Notes: a model not told the origin generated them from the sequence alone. DNA of 64,000 nt from Mycoemilia scoparia (GCA_027575805.1 JANBPU010000002.1:62001-126000); one strand, 5' to 3'. Positions 33,699 through 45,210 are shown, counted from the stretch's first letter. Program-made: numbers and translations.

Positions 33699-34061
33699 AT
33701 AAATCAATTTTTCATGGTCACCAATATTCCTAATAATAAACACCCAGCATCTTTGAGCTCAAACATAAATATAGTCAACTTTCATGATGCTTTATAAAAA
33801 GAAATAGTTAAATCCGGACAAACATACTCATTTTCTAAAAATCGCTAAAAACAATCAAAATAATAATATTTGAAATGCGAAAACATCTTTAAAATATGGT
33901 ATTTGATATTTAAACCAAGTGTCAGACTACATGAAGATAAAAACGGAAATGTTACGTTTGAAAATAAACTGTGGAAAGGTAAATGTGTGAAATATTAAAA
34001 TTGCAGAAAATAAAATTCATATGCTTGGGTGACAAATGTAGACATAAAGTTGCAGATAGTG
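33699..34061. other. Convergent 3' intergenic region
   Basis: Strongly AT-rich spacer between Trm9 and the RhoGAP gene ends. Nothing recognised. Confidence 0.4.
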
Positions 34062-37000
34062 TTACTTGTGGGGCTGGCCTGGTCTATGAGATAGAATAAT
34101 GTCATCAACATCATCTATGCTGTCTCTGTCTGCCTCATTCGGAAGACGTAGGTTCGACTCACGGTCTAACATCTCACCAGGGGCACCTACAGCATATTGC
34201 CGGCTATTACGGTTTGTACGCCCATTCCGCTCTTCTTTCAAGAGATACCCATCTTGCGGGTTATCAGAACAGATACGGGTGATCATTGAAGATGGATCTT
34301 GTATATTACCATTCTCATCAGTCTCGCCTTCTATGGCCTCATCTAGGACCTCTTCATGATTATGCTGCTCTGCGATCCTTTGGCAAAACTCTTCAAAGTT
34401 TTCAACATTTTCATCAAAAGTGGGCCACTGGCCATTGCCAATGCTGAACGGGACCCCTTCAATACGCCTGGTTTGCCGTGCCTTACGATGGTCGTGTTGA
34501 TACATCTTTTCTACCTCCTGGTCCTCAATATCACTGCCGTCACTAGAATCGCTTGTATCATCCCAACCATTTGACTCTCGCTGGCCTTGGTCTTGCAGGT
34601 TTACTTGTGGTGACCTCAATGCAGGTTCAGTGGAGGGCCGGGCCTCTAACTTCCCCTTAGAAGACTTAACCAAGCTTCCAGAGATCCTCTTTGGAGAGGG
34701 CTCTCCTTCATCATTCACCCAGAATATGTACTCGAATTCTGACATCAAGAGATTAAATACACCAACTGGTATGCCAATAGACGGCGAAATAACAATTCCG
34801 ATTCCATAAAGGCTCATCTTGTTCACCTTTTCGTGCTGAACAACACGGATTAGATGTGCAATAAGAGCACGGAGAATTGTGTAGTTGGCAAGAGGCAAGT
34901 CAGAAACAAGTCGGCCCATTTCATGAACACGCTCATCGCGATCGGCCAAGTCAATGACTCGCACAAAGTCATGATGGAGAGCGGGTGTCAGCACGCTTGT
35001 TGGAAGCTCGCGCAGATACAGCTTCAGCAGCCCAGCAACAACGTGTACATCGTAGACCTCACTTGATTTTAAAATATTAAAGTCACGCTTGGTGTTGAAT
35101 TTTGACTTTAACTTGTCGATTTCAAGGTTACTGCCTGAAAGGCGATAAATCCCTTCCTCCATGAAGGCCTTTTTAGCATCCAAATATTCAATACATCTAT
35201 ACACCACCGCAGGAAGCTCGTAGTATTCCTTGACTTTTGTTGCTTGGACAGCAAGCTCCAAAACTAAACCAAAAACAGGCATCATGGGTGCCTTGTGTTG
35301 TACCAGAGGATCGTTGGAACCCTGGTTGCTGACATTTTTTTGTGGCTTTTGATTCTTTTTGTTGCGGTTCCACATCAAATTCAACCGTCCGCGCTTCTTT
35401 TCTTCAGCTGCTACAACCAATTTATTATCCTTGCTCCTAGTGATGAGGGCCATAGATTCGGAGGTCTTATCCTGCTTACGTCTACCTATTCCGAGAATAT
35501 CGTCTGTCACATGTGGTGTTTCAATTTTGGTAAGCTGTTGTGTTTCCCCCTTTATATCACGACGGATTCGGCCAATGGAATCTTTGTGGAATCCTTCTTG
35601 TATGGGCTTTCCTGTCATTGTCTTTCCTTGGAGGAGCTGCTCGAGGGGCGCAACCTTCTTTTGGGCGCCTTGGTCAGTCATATGAATACCTTGTTGATTT
35701 TCTAGATGACCGCTAATGTTAGGGCTTATCTCGTTGTAACGAAGAGGCGCTGCAGTTTTTGGCCTAACACCCTTCATCACAAACCCTGAACTATTACTTT
35801 CGGTGTGCACATTGTGCTCAACATTCTCTGGTGATCTGGGACTGGTGGGGTTACTTAAGGATCTGTGGTCAGCTTCCTCTTGGTTGGTGATATTGTGTGG
35901 TGCAGATAGCGGGCTCCGACCTGCTGGCGAGATGTATCCATCGCTTTGCTCATGGTTATTTAAAGAAGTCAAGGAAGAGTGTGAACGATGGCCATCTCTT
36001 TGAGGAATTTCAGGCACGATCTGTGACTCTGCTGTGTTGTTAGAATTAGGTTTTTTTGGATTCCACTTGCTATCACCGTTCTTTGGCTCACGCTTGTCGC
36101 TAACACCAAGTTGCGGTGGTGGGTAAGATAATGATCTTGGTCTCGAACCACTGCGCTTTTTAGTCTGAGAAGAGTTCCCAGACTGCTCCTTGTTTGTATT
36201 GGAGCCACCATGGCTTCCACCTATGCGCAATGGCTGAGCAGCAACATCACCATCGGGGCCATCCTTTGTGCTTTTACTCAGAGAGGGCCTTAGACGTTTG
36301 AAAATTGGCTTGCGTTCATGTGCATTCGGTTTTTCTGAAACAGACCTAATGATGTTACCAATAACCGCAACCCAAACATCCCTCTCAGCATCAGAGGATG
36401 CCTTCAAAACGTGCGTGGAAGGCTCGCGGGCTAGCCTTTTGGGTTTTTCTTCAATTAAAAAGGCGTGGCGGAAATTCTTTGATAGTTTGGTATCAATTCC
36501 TCGGCGGTGATGAGGATCACTTGAGCTCTGTCGTTCAGTTTTTACCACAGCTCCATCAAGGGAAATAACCCCAGAGCGACTTCCACCTGGCTTGTCGTAG
36601 TATTCGAGTGTCTTTTCCTCAGCATTACAAACATAATAGCGCTTCTTTACTCCGCCCAAATTCCTCCCGGTCTTTGAAAGGTAGCCCTCCGTATGATAGA
36701 GTGTTTTATATGCATCAATAATATTAGTAGACAAGAATTTTAGCAGACTGTCGCATTCTTGAGCTGTTCTGATTGCCCACTTGAGATAATCCTCAAGCAG
36801 ATTCTTTCTGTATTCTTTGGACGGGGCCTTTTTAAATACAGACATATCTGGGAGGGTCTGGACATCAGTCCCATTGTCTCTCCATTTCCTTATTTCCTGA
36901 TCCAGGGTCAAAAAATCTGAATACAACTTCTTTAGTACCCAGAGTGTTTTACGCTGGGGCTCGGCAAGTGCCTCCGCAAATGAAATTGAGTCTGATTCTT

Positions 37001-38936
37001 TGAATTCTACCACGTTTATAAGGAAAGTTATAACTTTGCTTCCACGCTTATCAAGCTCGACTTGCGAAGTAGTTACCTCAACATCGACATTCGACAAACT
37101 GACCAGAGATTGCCGTTCACCATTGCCCGCAACAGACTCGCGCAAGCTTGGAAAAGACTGATTTGTTGCACTCCTTTCCCTGTATGATTCACCCAGCGAA
37201 TAAATAGAATCATTTGTTGGTAAATGTGGAGGAGAAAGGTCTGACGCATTTGTAGCTTTGATCGGCGGGTTCATGGGCGAAGATTTTACTTGGTTGTTAT
37301 GCTGCTGCTGAGGAGGAGGAGTATCTTGTTTAGCTTCAAGCTGGTGTGGTTGAACTGGCTGAGCAATCATGCTTGATATAGATGCATCTTTTATATGCTT
37401 TGATTCAGGGTTAGATGTGCTTTTTGCATGCATTGTACCCGGATGTGTGGGAGACTGGATAGACAGATTCCCAATTGGCAGTGCAAAAGGCTGGAGCTTA
37501 GGGTTCAAATAATACCCTGATGTTCCTGAATTAGTATGACTGGGCACTGCTGAGTGTATGCTCGAGCCATTTGCTACAGAAAATGATCCGACCTTTGTAG
37601 CTGGAGGAGACGTTTCATGTGCATCATGCTCTTTTGGGCTTGAAACCACAGGGAAGTCTATTCGCTCATGAGATCTGGAAGTTCCCTTTGCTTTGTGTTT
37701 ACTCTCGGCGTGAGAAGTAGCCATTATCCCCTGTTTCTGATTCTGGAGGGAGCGAGTATTGGACAATTGGCTTTGGGCAAGACCAGAGTCGACTGCGTTC
37801 TCTCGTATACCACAGAACGAGTCAAGACTCTGATCGATTCCCTGGTTGTATCGGGACCCCTGTACGTCACTCTGCGGTTTAGAAGGATAAGAGTGTTGGG
37901 GAAAACGTGACTGTGTAGGACTTATGTACCCTGTAACCATGTCCCTGATGGCATTTGCGCTGCGTGAAAGCCTTAACCCACGCTTCTCGTTTGCTGTTTT
38001 TGTGGGCCCTAGTGGCGCCATGTTGGGTTTGACTTTGGGCGCATTTTTATTTTCCAAACGAAGAAGAGCATCGTGGGTGTTCTGGTTAGAACTGCCCATT
38101 GCAGGCCCAGGGTTTGTTGTGTTTGCTGCTGCTGCTGCTATTGCACTTGGAATAGGGATTCCAATTTTATTATCATTTCCAGAGAGCTTTTCAGTACGGC
38201 CACTAGCTGCAGCATCTCCTCTCCTAACATTTCCTCCATTGTCGTGAGCCGTCTGTGCTCGTTTATCAGAATCGTGGGCCTTTTCCGGCCATGGACGCGT
38301 AAATGGAGACGACTCTGATGGCATGAGCTTCACCGGGGCTTGTGGTGTGTGCTTTTGCTCAGAGAGCATTGTCAGTTGTGTTGGTGATGGAGTTGATGGA
38401 TTTGATGCAGTTGAGGGCATGTTTTGCCGACCCAGTGCTTTGGGCTGTAATCTCAGGGCGTCTTTTGTAGTCGAAGTGCTGCTGACATTAATTGGTAGCG
38501 GGCTGGCTTCGGCATAGGTCTCAGAGGACATGCTATCAGGCTTTCCCGAATAGTGATCATAAATGTCGCTGAGACGGGTGCTCTTTTGACGCTCAAGGCT
38601 ATTATTGGGGTTATTCTTTTTGCCAGCGCTAGTCTCCACTAAATTGGGCGCAGGAATTGGCAATTTTGCTAAATCTTGACTTGTGGAAGTTCCATCTGAT
38701 GTTCCCTCAGAAACGGGAGGCACATAATTGGACTCTACATGCCTTTTGATAAACTTTTGCTGCTTGACTACCAGCTGGGACAGTTTCTGGTTGTGCTTAA
38801 TTACACCGTCGTAAAACCTGAGTAATCTTAGTACCTCGGAGCCAGTGTATAGCGGCGTGTCTCCCTCTACGAGAGTATCAAATGGAGGAGGCAGACGCCT
38901 ACTAGCTGGGGCAGGCGTTGCCTCTGTATTTTCCAT
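34062..38936 (-). CDS. Bem3-like PX-PH-RhoGAP protein
   Basis: GTPase-activating protein for Cdc42/Rho at sites of polarised growth. One uninterrupted 1,624-codon exon. Residues about 20-60 form a short helix (LLRFYDGVIKHNQKLSQLV). A Ser/Pro/Asn-rich disordered region runs to about 630. The PX domain (about 635-745) includes LYSDFLTLDQEIRKW and the PH domain (about 748-875) starts EGYLSKTGRNLGG. The RhoGAP domain (about 1,215-1,405) has the arginine finger in EGIYRLSGS and VHVVAGLLKLYLRELP. The stretch after the finger helix reads MSLYGIGIVISPSIGIPV, where most RhoGAPs have an Asn in RNLGIVFxP. Domain order matches fungal Bem3. The C-terminal 200 residues are acidic and low complexity. Confidence 0.95.
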   Translation of the reverse strand: MENTEATPAPASRRLPPPFDTLVEGDTPLYTGSEVLRLLRFYDGVIKHNQKLSQLVVKQQKFIKRHVESNYVPPVSEGTSDGTSTSQDLAKLPIPAPNLVETSAGKKNNPNNSLERQKSTRLSDIYDHYSGKPDSMSSETYAEASPLPINVSSTSTTKDALRLQPKALGRQNMPSTASNPSTPSPTQLTMLSEQKHTPQAPVKLMPSESSPFTRPWPEKAHDSDKRAQTAHDNGGNVRRGDAAASGRTEKLSGNDNKIGIPIPSAIAAAAANTTNPGPAMGSSNQNTHDALLRLENKNAPKVKPNMAPLGPTKTANEKRGLRLSRSANAIRDMVTGYISPTQSRFPQHSYPSKPQSDVQGSRYNQGIDQSLDSFCGIRENAVDSGLAQSQLSNTRSLQNQKQGIMATSHAESKHKAKGTSRSHERIDFPVVSSPKEHDAHETSPPATKVGSFSVANGSSIHSAVPSHTNSGTSGYYLNPKLQPFALPIGNLSIQSPTHPGTMHAKSTSNPESKHIKDASISSMIAQPVQPHQLEAKQDTPPPQQQHNNQVKSSPMNPPIKATNASDLSPPHLPTNDSIYSLGESYRERSATNQSFPSLRESVAGNGERQSLVSLSNVDVEVTTSQVELDKRGSKVITFLINVVEFKESDSISFAEALAEPQRKTLWVLKKLYSDFLTLDQEIRKWRDNGTDVQTLPDMSVFKKAPSKEYRKNLLEDYLKWAIRTAQECDSLLKFLSTNIIDAYKTLYHTEGYLSKTGRNLGGVKKRYYVCNAEEKTLEYYDKPGGSRSGVISLDGAVVKTERQSSSDPHHRRGIDTKLSKNFRHAFLIEEKPKRLAREPSTHVLKASSDAERDVWVAVIGNIIRSVSEKPNAHERKPIFKRLRPSLSKSTKDGPDGDVAAQPLRIGGSHGGSNTNKEQSGNSSQTKKRSGSRPRSLSYPPPQLGVSDKREPKNGDSKWNPKKPNSNNTAESQIVPEIPQRDGHRSHSSLTSLNNHEQSDGYISPAGRSPLSAPHNITNQEEADHRSLSNPTSPRSPENVEHNVHTESNSSGFVMKGVRPKTAAPLRYNEISPNISGHLENQQGIHMTDQGAQKKVAPLEQLLQGKTMTGKPIQEGFHKDSIGRIRRDIKGETQQLTKIETPHVTDDILGIGRRKQDKTSESMALITRSKDNKLVVAAEEKKRGRLNLMWNRNKKNQKPQKNVSNQGSNDPLVQHKAPMMPVFGLVLELAVQATKVKEYYELPAVVYRCIEYLDAKKAFMEEGIYRLSGSNLEIDKLKSKFNTKRDFNILKSSEVYDVHVVAGLLKLYLRELPTSVLTPALHHDFVRVIDLADRDERVHEMGRLVSDLPLANYTILRALIAHLIRVVQHEKVNKMSLYGIGIVISPSIGIPVGVFNLLMSEFEYIFWVNDEGEPSPKRISGSLVKSSKGKLEARPSTEPALRSPQVNLQDQGQRESNGWDDTSDSSDGSDIEDQEVEKMYQHDHRKARQTRRIEGVPFSIGNGQWPTFDENVENFEEFCQRIAEQHNHEEVLDEAIEGETDENGNIQDPSSMITRICSDNPQDGYLLKEERNGRTNRNSRQYAVGAPGEMLDRESNLRLPNEADRDSIDDVDDIILSHRPGQPHK

Positions 38937-39645
38937 TGAGGGAAAGAGAACTATTTGTATCTATGCTAATTTTGAAATCTGCTTGTAAAGTAACAGGGAA
39001 GTAGGGCCAAATTAAGAGCAAGACAAGAAGGAAAGGACTAGTAAAGCGTTATAGAAAGCAAATCCGTTGGCCAACCACCTTCATGTTTACATTATGGCAG
39101 GAACAACGGAGTTGCCTGAATAACAGCAAAAGTGCGCTGAGGAGGATTAACTGATCCTTGCATTCTAAAGCAAGGACAAGCTCGCATCCGCATGAAAAGG
39201 CACACATACCCACACACACACAAGCACGCGGTCTTTTGCAAAACTGTCACACCACTGTTTATGCTGTCTTTGTGCTTCTTTAAATACTGCTGGTTCCCAG
39301 TGGACTAAGCCACCATATTTGCCAACCTTCGCTACCAATCATGAGTGGAGGCCCAAAAGAACTAGCAGAATCTCCTCTAAGAGGGTACTAGGATGTTCCC
39401 TTGGATGCTAGCCAATCACCACTAAAACTCCATCTAAAATGTATGGGCTGTGGGCTGATTTGCAGGGTGTGCGCAAGGGTATCTGTCTGTTCCCCTTTGG
39501 TGGAGAACTTGCCAACTGAAAGAGCCAAATCGCTTTGCAAAAGAAGTTTATTTAGAAGAGAAGCATTTACAAGTTTGTGTCTAGTGTGCATAATAAACTA
39601 TCAAAAGCATATGTACTGCTGTTCTAGATGAGACGAGCTCATAGC
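38937..39645. other. Intergenic with one family A repeat
   Basis: Bem3-like promoter region plus the 3' flank of IDH1. Contains a family A repeat at 39370-39513 and a CACACA-rich stretch near 39200-39225. Confidence 0.45.
39370..39513 (+). repeat. Dispersed repeat, family A copy 6
   Basis: Well-preserved copy: TCTCCTCTAAGAGGGTACTA, GGATGCTAGCCAATCACC, CTCCATCTAAAATGTATGGG, CTGATTTGCAGGG and CTTTGGTGGAGAACTTGCC. Confidence 0.8.
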
Positions 39646-41156
39646 CTAGAGATTGCCAATAATGGCAGCAGTAAAGTCTGTTGTAGTGTTTGAACCACCC
39701 ATGTCTGGTGTCATGGTGGTGCCACTGTGGATTGTCTTGAGAACGGCATCCTCGATTCTGTCTGCATACTCATCAAGCTTGAGGTGACGGAGCATGGATA
39801 CAGAGGAGAGGATGAAAGCTGTAGGATTGGCTGTGTTGCGGCCCTGGATGTCCTGTGCAACATGGCGAGAACCCTATACATATTTATTACAATATGTCCT
39901 GTTAGCACACAGGTACACACGCCATCAATGACTCCTTTGTGGATTTCTAAAGAAACCAAATACTTACCGTCTCAAACACTGCGTATTCACGTCCATAGTT
40001 GGCACCAGGTACGATTCCTGGTCCGCCTATAAGGCCCGCTCCAATGTTGCTAACAATGCTACCATAAAGGTTAGGCATGACCATAACATCGAACTGCTGG
40101 GGCTTATTTACCATCTGCATTGCAGTATTATCAACGATCATGTCATTGAACTTGATTCCTGTCTCTTTGTACTCCTCAGCAACCTTGCGGCATGTCTCGA
40201 GAAAAAGACCGTCAGAAAGCTTCATGATGTTGGCCTTGTGCACACATGTAACCTTCTTGCGGTTGTTACGGAGAGCAAAATCAAAGGCGTATCTCGCAAT
40301 TCTTTCGGTCTTGGCCCGAGTGATGATCTTCAATGACTCGACAACACCAGGGTAAGACTATTGGGGTTATTGTACATGATTAATAGGTTGCCTACAAATA
40401 CACCACTTCTTGTCCGTTGAATTTGATGAATTTCTGGCCAATGTTTACCAGCTAGAACTTTACCTGATGTTCCAAACCCGAGTATTCACCCTCGGTGTTT
40501 TCACGGATAATGGTAATGTCTACTCCTTCATGTCTTGACCTCACACCATCCAAGTTCTTGCAGATAGCCACTGAGGCATAGATGTCCAGCTCTTTTCTCA
40601 TGGCAACATTGAATGAGCTGTGACCCTGTCTAATGGGTGTGTAAAGAATACCCTTAAGCCCAACCTTGTTGCGTCTCAAACTCTCGAGAGCCTGCTTCAT
40701 AAGGTTATCATCTCCGGTAGTGAACCCTGTCAAATCAAACTGCTCCCAGGTAACAGGAACCTTTGCTTTCTCAAAGATTGCCTTTACGGAATCAGATGTT
40801 TCCTGGCCAATTCCATCGCCAGGTATCAAAGTGACGGTCTTGTTGCCCCCATAGCTCTTTGGTCCTGTGAGGTCCTATATATATATATACATGCAATATA
40901 GATGAACAAAACGGATTAGATCATTTGGGGGAGAGAAATATAGTTCTGTGTAATATGAAGCAATTTTTCGAATACACACCTCGGAGACTGTGGTGGCCGA
41001 ACGTACAGCAGTGGTAGAAAGCTACATTACATTGCAAGATTGTGCAAGCGCGTCAAGAATTAAGCTTAAAAGGATAGCAGCAGCAATGCTGTATGCCTAG
41101 AAATGTCTGCATACCTGACGAATAGCGGGAACCTGGCGAGCGAGTTGCTTGTACAT
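39646..41156 (-). CDS. IDH1: NAD-dependent isocitrate dehydrogenase subunit 1, mitochondrial
   Basis: Subunit of the mitochondrial NAD-IDH of the TCA cycle. Five exons: 41156-41115, 41021-40980, 40874-40464, 40357-39968 and 39873-39646 (about 370 residues). The first two exons encode an Arg/Ser-rich transit peptide ([14 protein letters not shown]). The core has [71 protein letters not shown]-type VDNTAMQMV, and [17 protein letters not shown]. The [15 protein letters not shown] block fits the Idh1 (AMP-sensing, regulatory) subunit rather than the catalytic Idh2. The C-terminus keeps GGSNTTTDF. Partner Idh2 is not in the window. Confidence 0.94.
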
Positions 41157-41446
41157 AGCTTTGTATATAAAATGAAGGAAAGCAAAGAAGTGTTGCAAAA
41201 CAATACAATCGAAGCAAATAATCCATTTTGCCTAGTAAGCCCCACAAGATCTCAGATGCTGATAACTGATAGTAAAATGATTGGTTGAAGGAGCAGACTC
41301 TATTCAACCACCATGGTCAAATAAAAGCGTTTGGTAGCCACACAGCCCAGACATAGCTTGACTAGCATTTGCTTCGGAGGTTTGATTTCAGGCAGCCAGC
41401 CGCTTTATTAACACAAAGATTTTAAAATCGTTATCATAAAAAGCTC

Positions 41447-42793
41447 CTATTTGCCATTTGCAGCCCTAAACGCCGAATTAAGGCATGGGGCGCTGATCAG
41501 CTTTCCAGACCAGGTTCCTGCCACAGTACGACATAGCACCAATCCCCACAAAAGCAATAGGAGCACAGTGTAGGTGGAGCCCAAAACTCGGAAGAAGGCT
41601 GAGTCAAACAGAGTGGCCAAAGTTATAGTTGCAGAGGTGTATGTTCCTATGGGGAAAGTAAAGCCCCACCAGCCCATGTTGAAGGGCAGCGTCTTTTTTA
41701 TGAATGAATAATTGAAAATCGAGTACACAGCAAGTATAGTCCACCACAGCGCAAAGCCCCACATCAACAAGCCTACAAATATACCAACACCCTCAAAAAT
41801 GTCACCTAGCAGTGGTATCTGGGGGAAAAAGTGTGGGAAGATTTGCTTGCTTGCCATTCCAAGCTTCATTATGCCATAGCTGCCCTGACCTAGCGGACCA
41901 AGGGGAAGGAACACGCTGACAATTACCTCAGCTGGGGGCAGGCGATGGACAATCAGTCTTTGGAAGTATATGGACAGGATTATGGCTGCCAGAGACACAC
42001 CGACCCCCCATAGAACATATGAGACAAGTATCGTAACTACAGCCTGCTGTGGCCCGAGGTTTGGTGCAAGAAGCCCTCCCGATGCAGCAGCAACAATGGC
42101 AGGAACAACAGGCAAGAGCCATGCGGCGGTCATAAGCTGCAATGAATGTGTCTGCACAAGGATCCTAAAGTCAAAACAGGGCAGAATCATGAAATGCGGT
42201 ATTTTCTTTACGAAAGCAGTGACAGGCATGGTCCGAAATGCCATTGATTGATACGCTGTTGTCCAAAGGCACCAGAAACAGGCTTTATTCTGGCATTACA
42301 CTTACATGCTGAATGGGACTACGAAGATGCTGGCAAGAGTTAGCGCTACATCGACCCACCAGAGCACCCACGCCAAAATTGGTGCCCAAGGATATGTCTC
42401 GCTGGGAATCATCAGAATAATGGAGTTGACAATTGTGGCCAAGCCCATTGGGATTGTCCCAACGAACATGCTCTGCTGGGGGTGTGCCAGCATCAGCTTG
42501 ATTATCTCTGGAAACATAAGATAGCGAGTATAGGTTATGGCTGAAAATACAATGTAAAGGATGACATTAGCAGTAAAAACCGCCCCCGCTATATACTTCA
42601 GCCCCGAAAACTGGTAGGGAAAGGTGTATAGAAGCGTTCCCAAGATGCCTGTTCCCATCGTAACGCTGAACCACGATGGCGTGAAGTTGCGAATGATGTC
42701 TTTTAGGGGTATATTGATCAGTCGCCTGCTACATGGGCCAGGAGGCGGTGGAGCCCACGAGCAAGGTGGCGGTGTGATATTTTCTGCCTGCAT
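41447..42793 (-). CDS. TDT-family transporter (SSU1 sulfite / malate type)
   Basis: Membrane transporter of the tellurite-resistance/dicarboxylate family, which includes the yeast sulfite pump SSU1 and the fission-yeast malate permease Mae1. Two exons, 42793-42306 and 42164-41447, join at FSM|ILVQTHS (about 401 residues). Ten hydrophobic helices can be counted. Family signatures: FTPSWFSVTMGTGILGTLLYTFP near the N-terminus, MTAAWLLPVVPAIVAAASGG, LPLGPLGQGSYGIMKLG and NMGWWGFTFPIGTYT. These fit SSU1-like proteins best, but the substrate (sulfite or organic acid) is inferred only. Start ATG is followed by a Pro-rich segment (PPPCSWAPPPPGPCS). Confidence 0.9.
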
Positions 42794-43599
42794 GATTTTA
42801 AAGAAAGTAAAGGTAAAGGTTGGTCTATGCTTCCCTTGGATCGAGCACTACAATTAGCCGCCCGGCATCAGGCCTCTTTTGGCTGCAACAGGTGGAGGTG
42901 CAAAGCGCTGATTACTGTGAGACCCGAAAATACTGATTCACAAACTTTGATGATCCAATGGGCTATATTACATTTTGGCTGCTCATGCAATTGTATCTCT
43001 TCCAGCAAGCTTTGTCTTTGATCCTTGTGTGAAACATGGCTAGCTGGGCATTCTGTGTTTAGTCCTCAGTAGATAAAGCTGCTTTGTCCACCATCTGTGT
43101 GTCTCGAGTATGGTTTAAACCGGCTACTTTGGACTTATCTTCAGACCTTCCTTGAGTGTTTGTACAATTCATGCTCATCATAGTTGTCCTAGAAGAACAG
43201 CTTGTTTTTTGCAGCTTTGAATGTTAGCAAGCATTTTGCACAATCATTGAAAGCGTAATACAATTAAGAATGCCTTGGTTTCCCACGTACCTCCGCTGGA
43301 GAGAGAAGCCATGATTTAGCCATCATCATGTGCATTACATCCCGGCCTATTTGCTGGCCTTTCTATAGGCATTTGTCAAAACAATGGCCACGGGACTGAT
43401 AGAGCAATGCTGGTGGATTGATTGTTTTGAGCGTGACCTAGAGGGATTCGGCCTTGACTCTTACCTTATAAAAAGGGGGGCAGAGGACCAATTCTTGGTG
43501 GAGCTTTGCTCTAGTTTTATTCTCCAGCTCTCTTACCTAGTGATATACTCGCTACGACAACCATCGCTCCCTGTCTTTTCTGCGCTATCTACCAATTCG
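42794..43599. other. Divergent intergenic region
   Basis: Separates divergent starts of the TDT transporter and phenylalanine hydroxylase. A TATAAAAAG motif at about 43467 lies 130 bp before the preferred hydroxylase start at 43600, and an in-frame earlier ATG sits at 43384. No repeats were seen. Confidence 0.45.
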
Positions 43600-45108
43600 A
43601 TGAACTCAAGTATTCCCACGGCTGCCGCTCCAGGCTCTTCTTCTGATGACGTAAAGTGTCTCCGCACTACTCTGCTAATCAGCATAGGCGACAAAGTAGG
43701 GGCTCTTGATGAATGTTTGGATGCCCTAAAGAAGTCCCAGGTGTCTATGACCCGCATTGAATCACGCTCTAGCCTTACTGTCGAGTGTGGATATGACTTT
43801 TTTGTTGATTTCACTGCGGCAAATAAGGAGCAGATCAACCAAATAGTCGATGAGCTGAATGGCGTATCTATCGTCAAGGATGTTCGAATTCTCAACGCTG
43901 CTTGCAATGCCCAGTGGTTTCCTCGGAAGATGGTAGACCTTGATACCTTTGCTGACAAGGTCCTGGAGATGGGCGAAGAGCTGTCCTCTGACCACCCTGG
44001 TGCAAAGGATCCTGTCTATCGCAAACGCCGCTATGAGATTGTACAAAATGCTAAACTCTATCGCACGTAAGTTAGTACAGTATCTGCCACAGCTTGCGAA
44101 TGTTGTAAGTAGAATAATGCCAAAAAATACTGAGCCCTTAAATGTCTGTTTCTAATAGCGGCCAAGTGCTCCCTTATATCGAATACACTCAGGAAGAAAA
44201 GGATACCTGGAAGGCTGTTTTCAGGGAATTAACCAGTCTCCATGCAACGCACGCATGTCGTGAATACCGACACATATTTCCACTTCTAGAGAAAAACTGT
44301 GGCTACCGCGAGGACAATATCCCCCAGCTACAAGACGTCTCGAACTTTTTGAGAGGTAAAACGCTTTATTTTTATCATTGGCTTTAGATAACAGCAACAT
44401 CTTCTAGTAGTATGAGTAGTAACACTAAAACATTCTGTAAATCTTTTGACTGTTTTAGTATCCTCTGGATTTAGACTTCGTCCTGTGATGGGGCTTCTTA
44501 GCCCTCGAGATTTTCTCAATGGCCTAGCATTCCGTGTATTCCATTGCACACAGTATGTCCGCCACCACTCAAATCCTACATATACTCCAGAGCCTGATGT
44601 CTGTCACGAACTTCTTGGGCATGTTCCCCTGTTTGCTGATCCTGGGTTTGCTGAGTTCTCCCAACAGATCGGACTCGCATCCCTTGGTGCATCTGAAGAA
44701 GACATCGAGCGCCTTTCTACTATCTACTGGTTTACAGCGGAGTTTGGGCTTTGCCGCGAAGATGGGGAGATCAGAGCATACGGGTCTGGATTACTAAGCT
44801 CAACGGGCGAGCTAAAATACTCGCTATCTGATAAGCCTCAATTGCTACCATTCGACCCTGAGAAGATGGCCAAGCAGAAGTATCCGATCACTGAGTACCA
44901 GCCTGTGTATTTTGTTGCTGATACCTTCACAGATGCTACAGAGAAGTTTTGTGAATATGCTGCGAAGATGGAGAGGCCTTTCCAAGTTCGCTATGACCCA
45001 TACACGGAGACTATCCAGGTTTTGGACAATAAGACTCAGCTCTATCACTTTGCCAACTCTATCAAAAACGATATGAAGGTTCTAACAAGTGCATTGGAGA
45101 AGTTTTAA
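43600..45108 (+). CDS. PAH: Phenylalanine-4-hydroxylase
   Basis: Iron- and pterin-dependent enzyme converting phenylalanine to tyrosine. Three exons: 43600-44066, 44159-44355 and 44459-45108 (437 residues). It has an N-terminal ACT regulatory domain ([21 protein letters not shown] and SMTRIESR), then the catalytic domain: [63 protein letters not shown]. The iron ligands are all present: both His of [18 protein letters not shown] and the Glu of [10 protein letters not shown]. The C-terminus forms the tetramerisation helix ([17 protein letters not shown]). The start at 43600 matches metazoan length and lies downstream of a TATA-like motif; an in-frame ATG at 43384 would add 72 residues. Pterin-synthesis genes are not in the window. 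Confidence 0.95.
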
Positions 45109-45179
45109 TTTAAACCCTGTCAATAGTGTAATGGACTTTTTACTTGAAACAGAAATAACGTTAAGGGGTTAGGGCTGCT

Positions 45180-45210
<31 letters not shown>

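Noticed and set aside
39646..41156. 3-isopropylmalate or homoisocitrate dehydrogenase
   Set aside because: The same superfamily shares GDGIG and the GG-G-NIG motifs, but [20 protein letters not shown] and [15 protein letters not shown] are specific to NAD-IDH.
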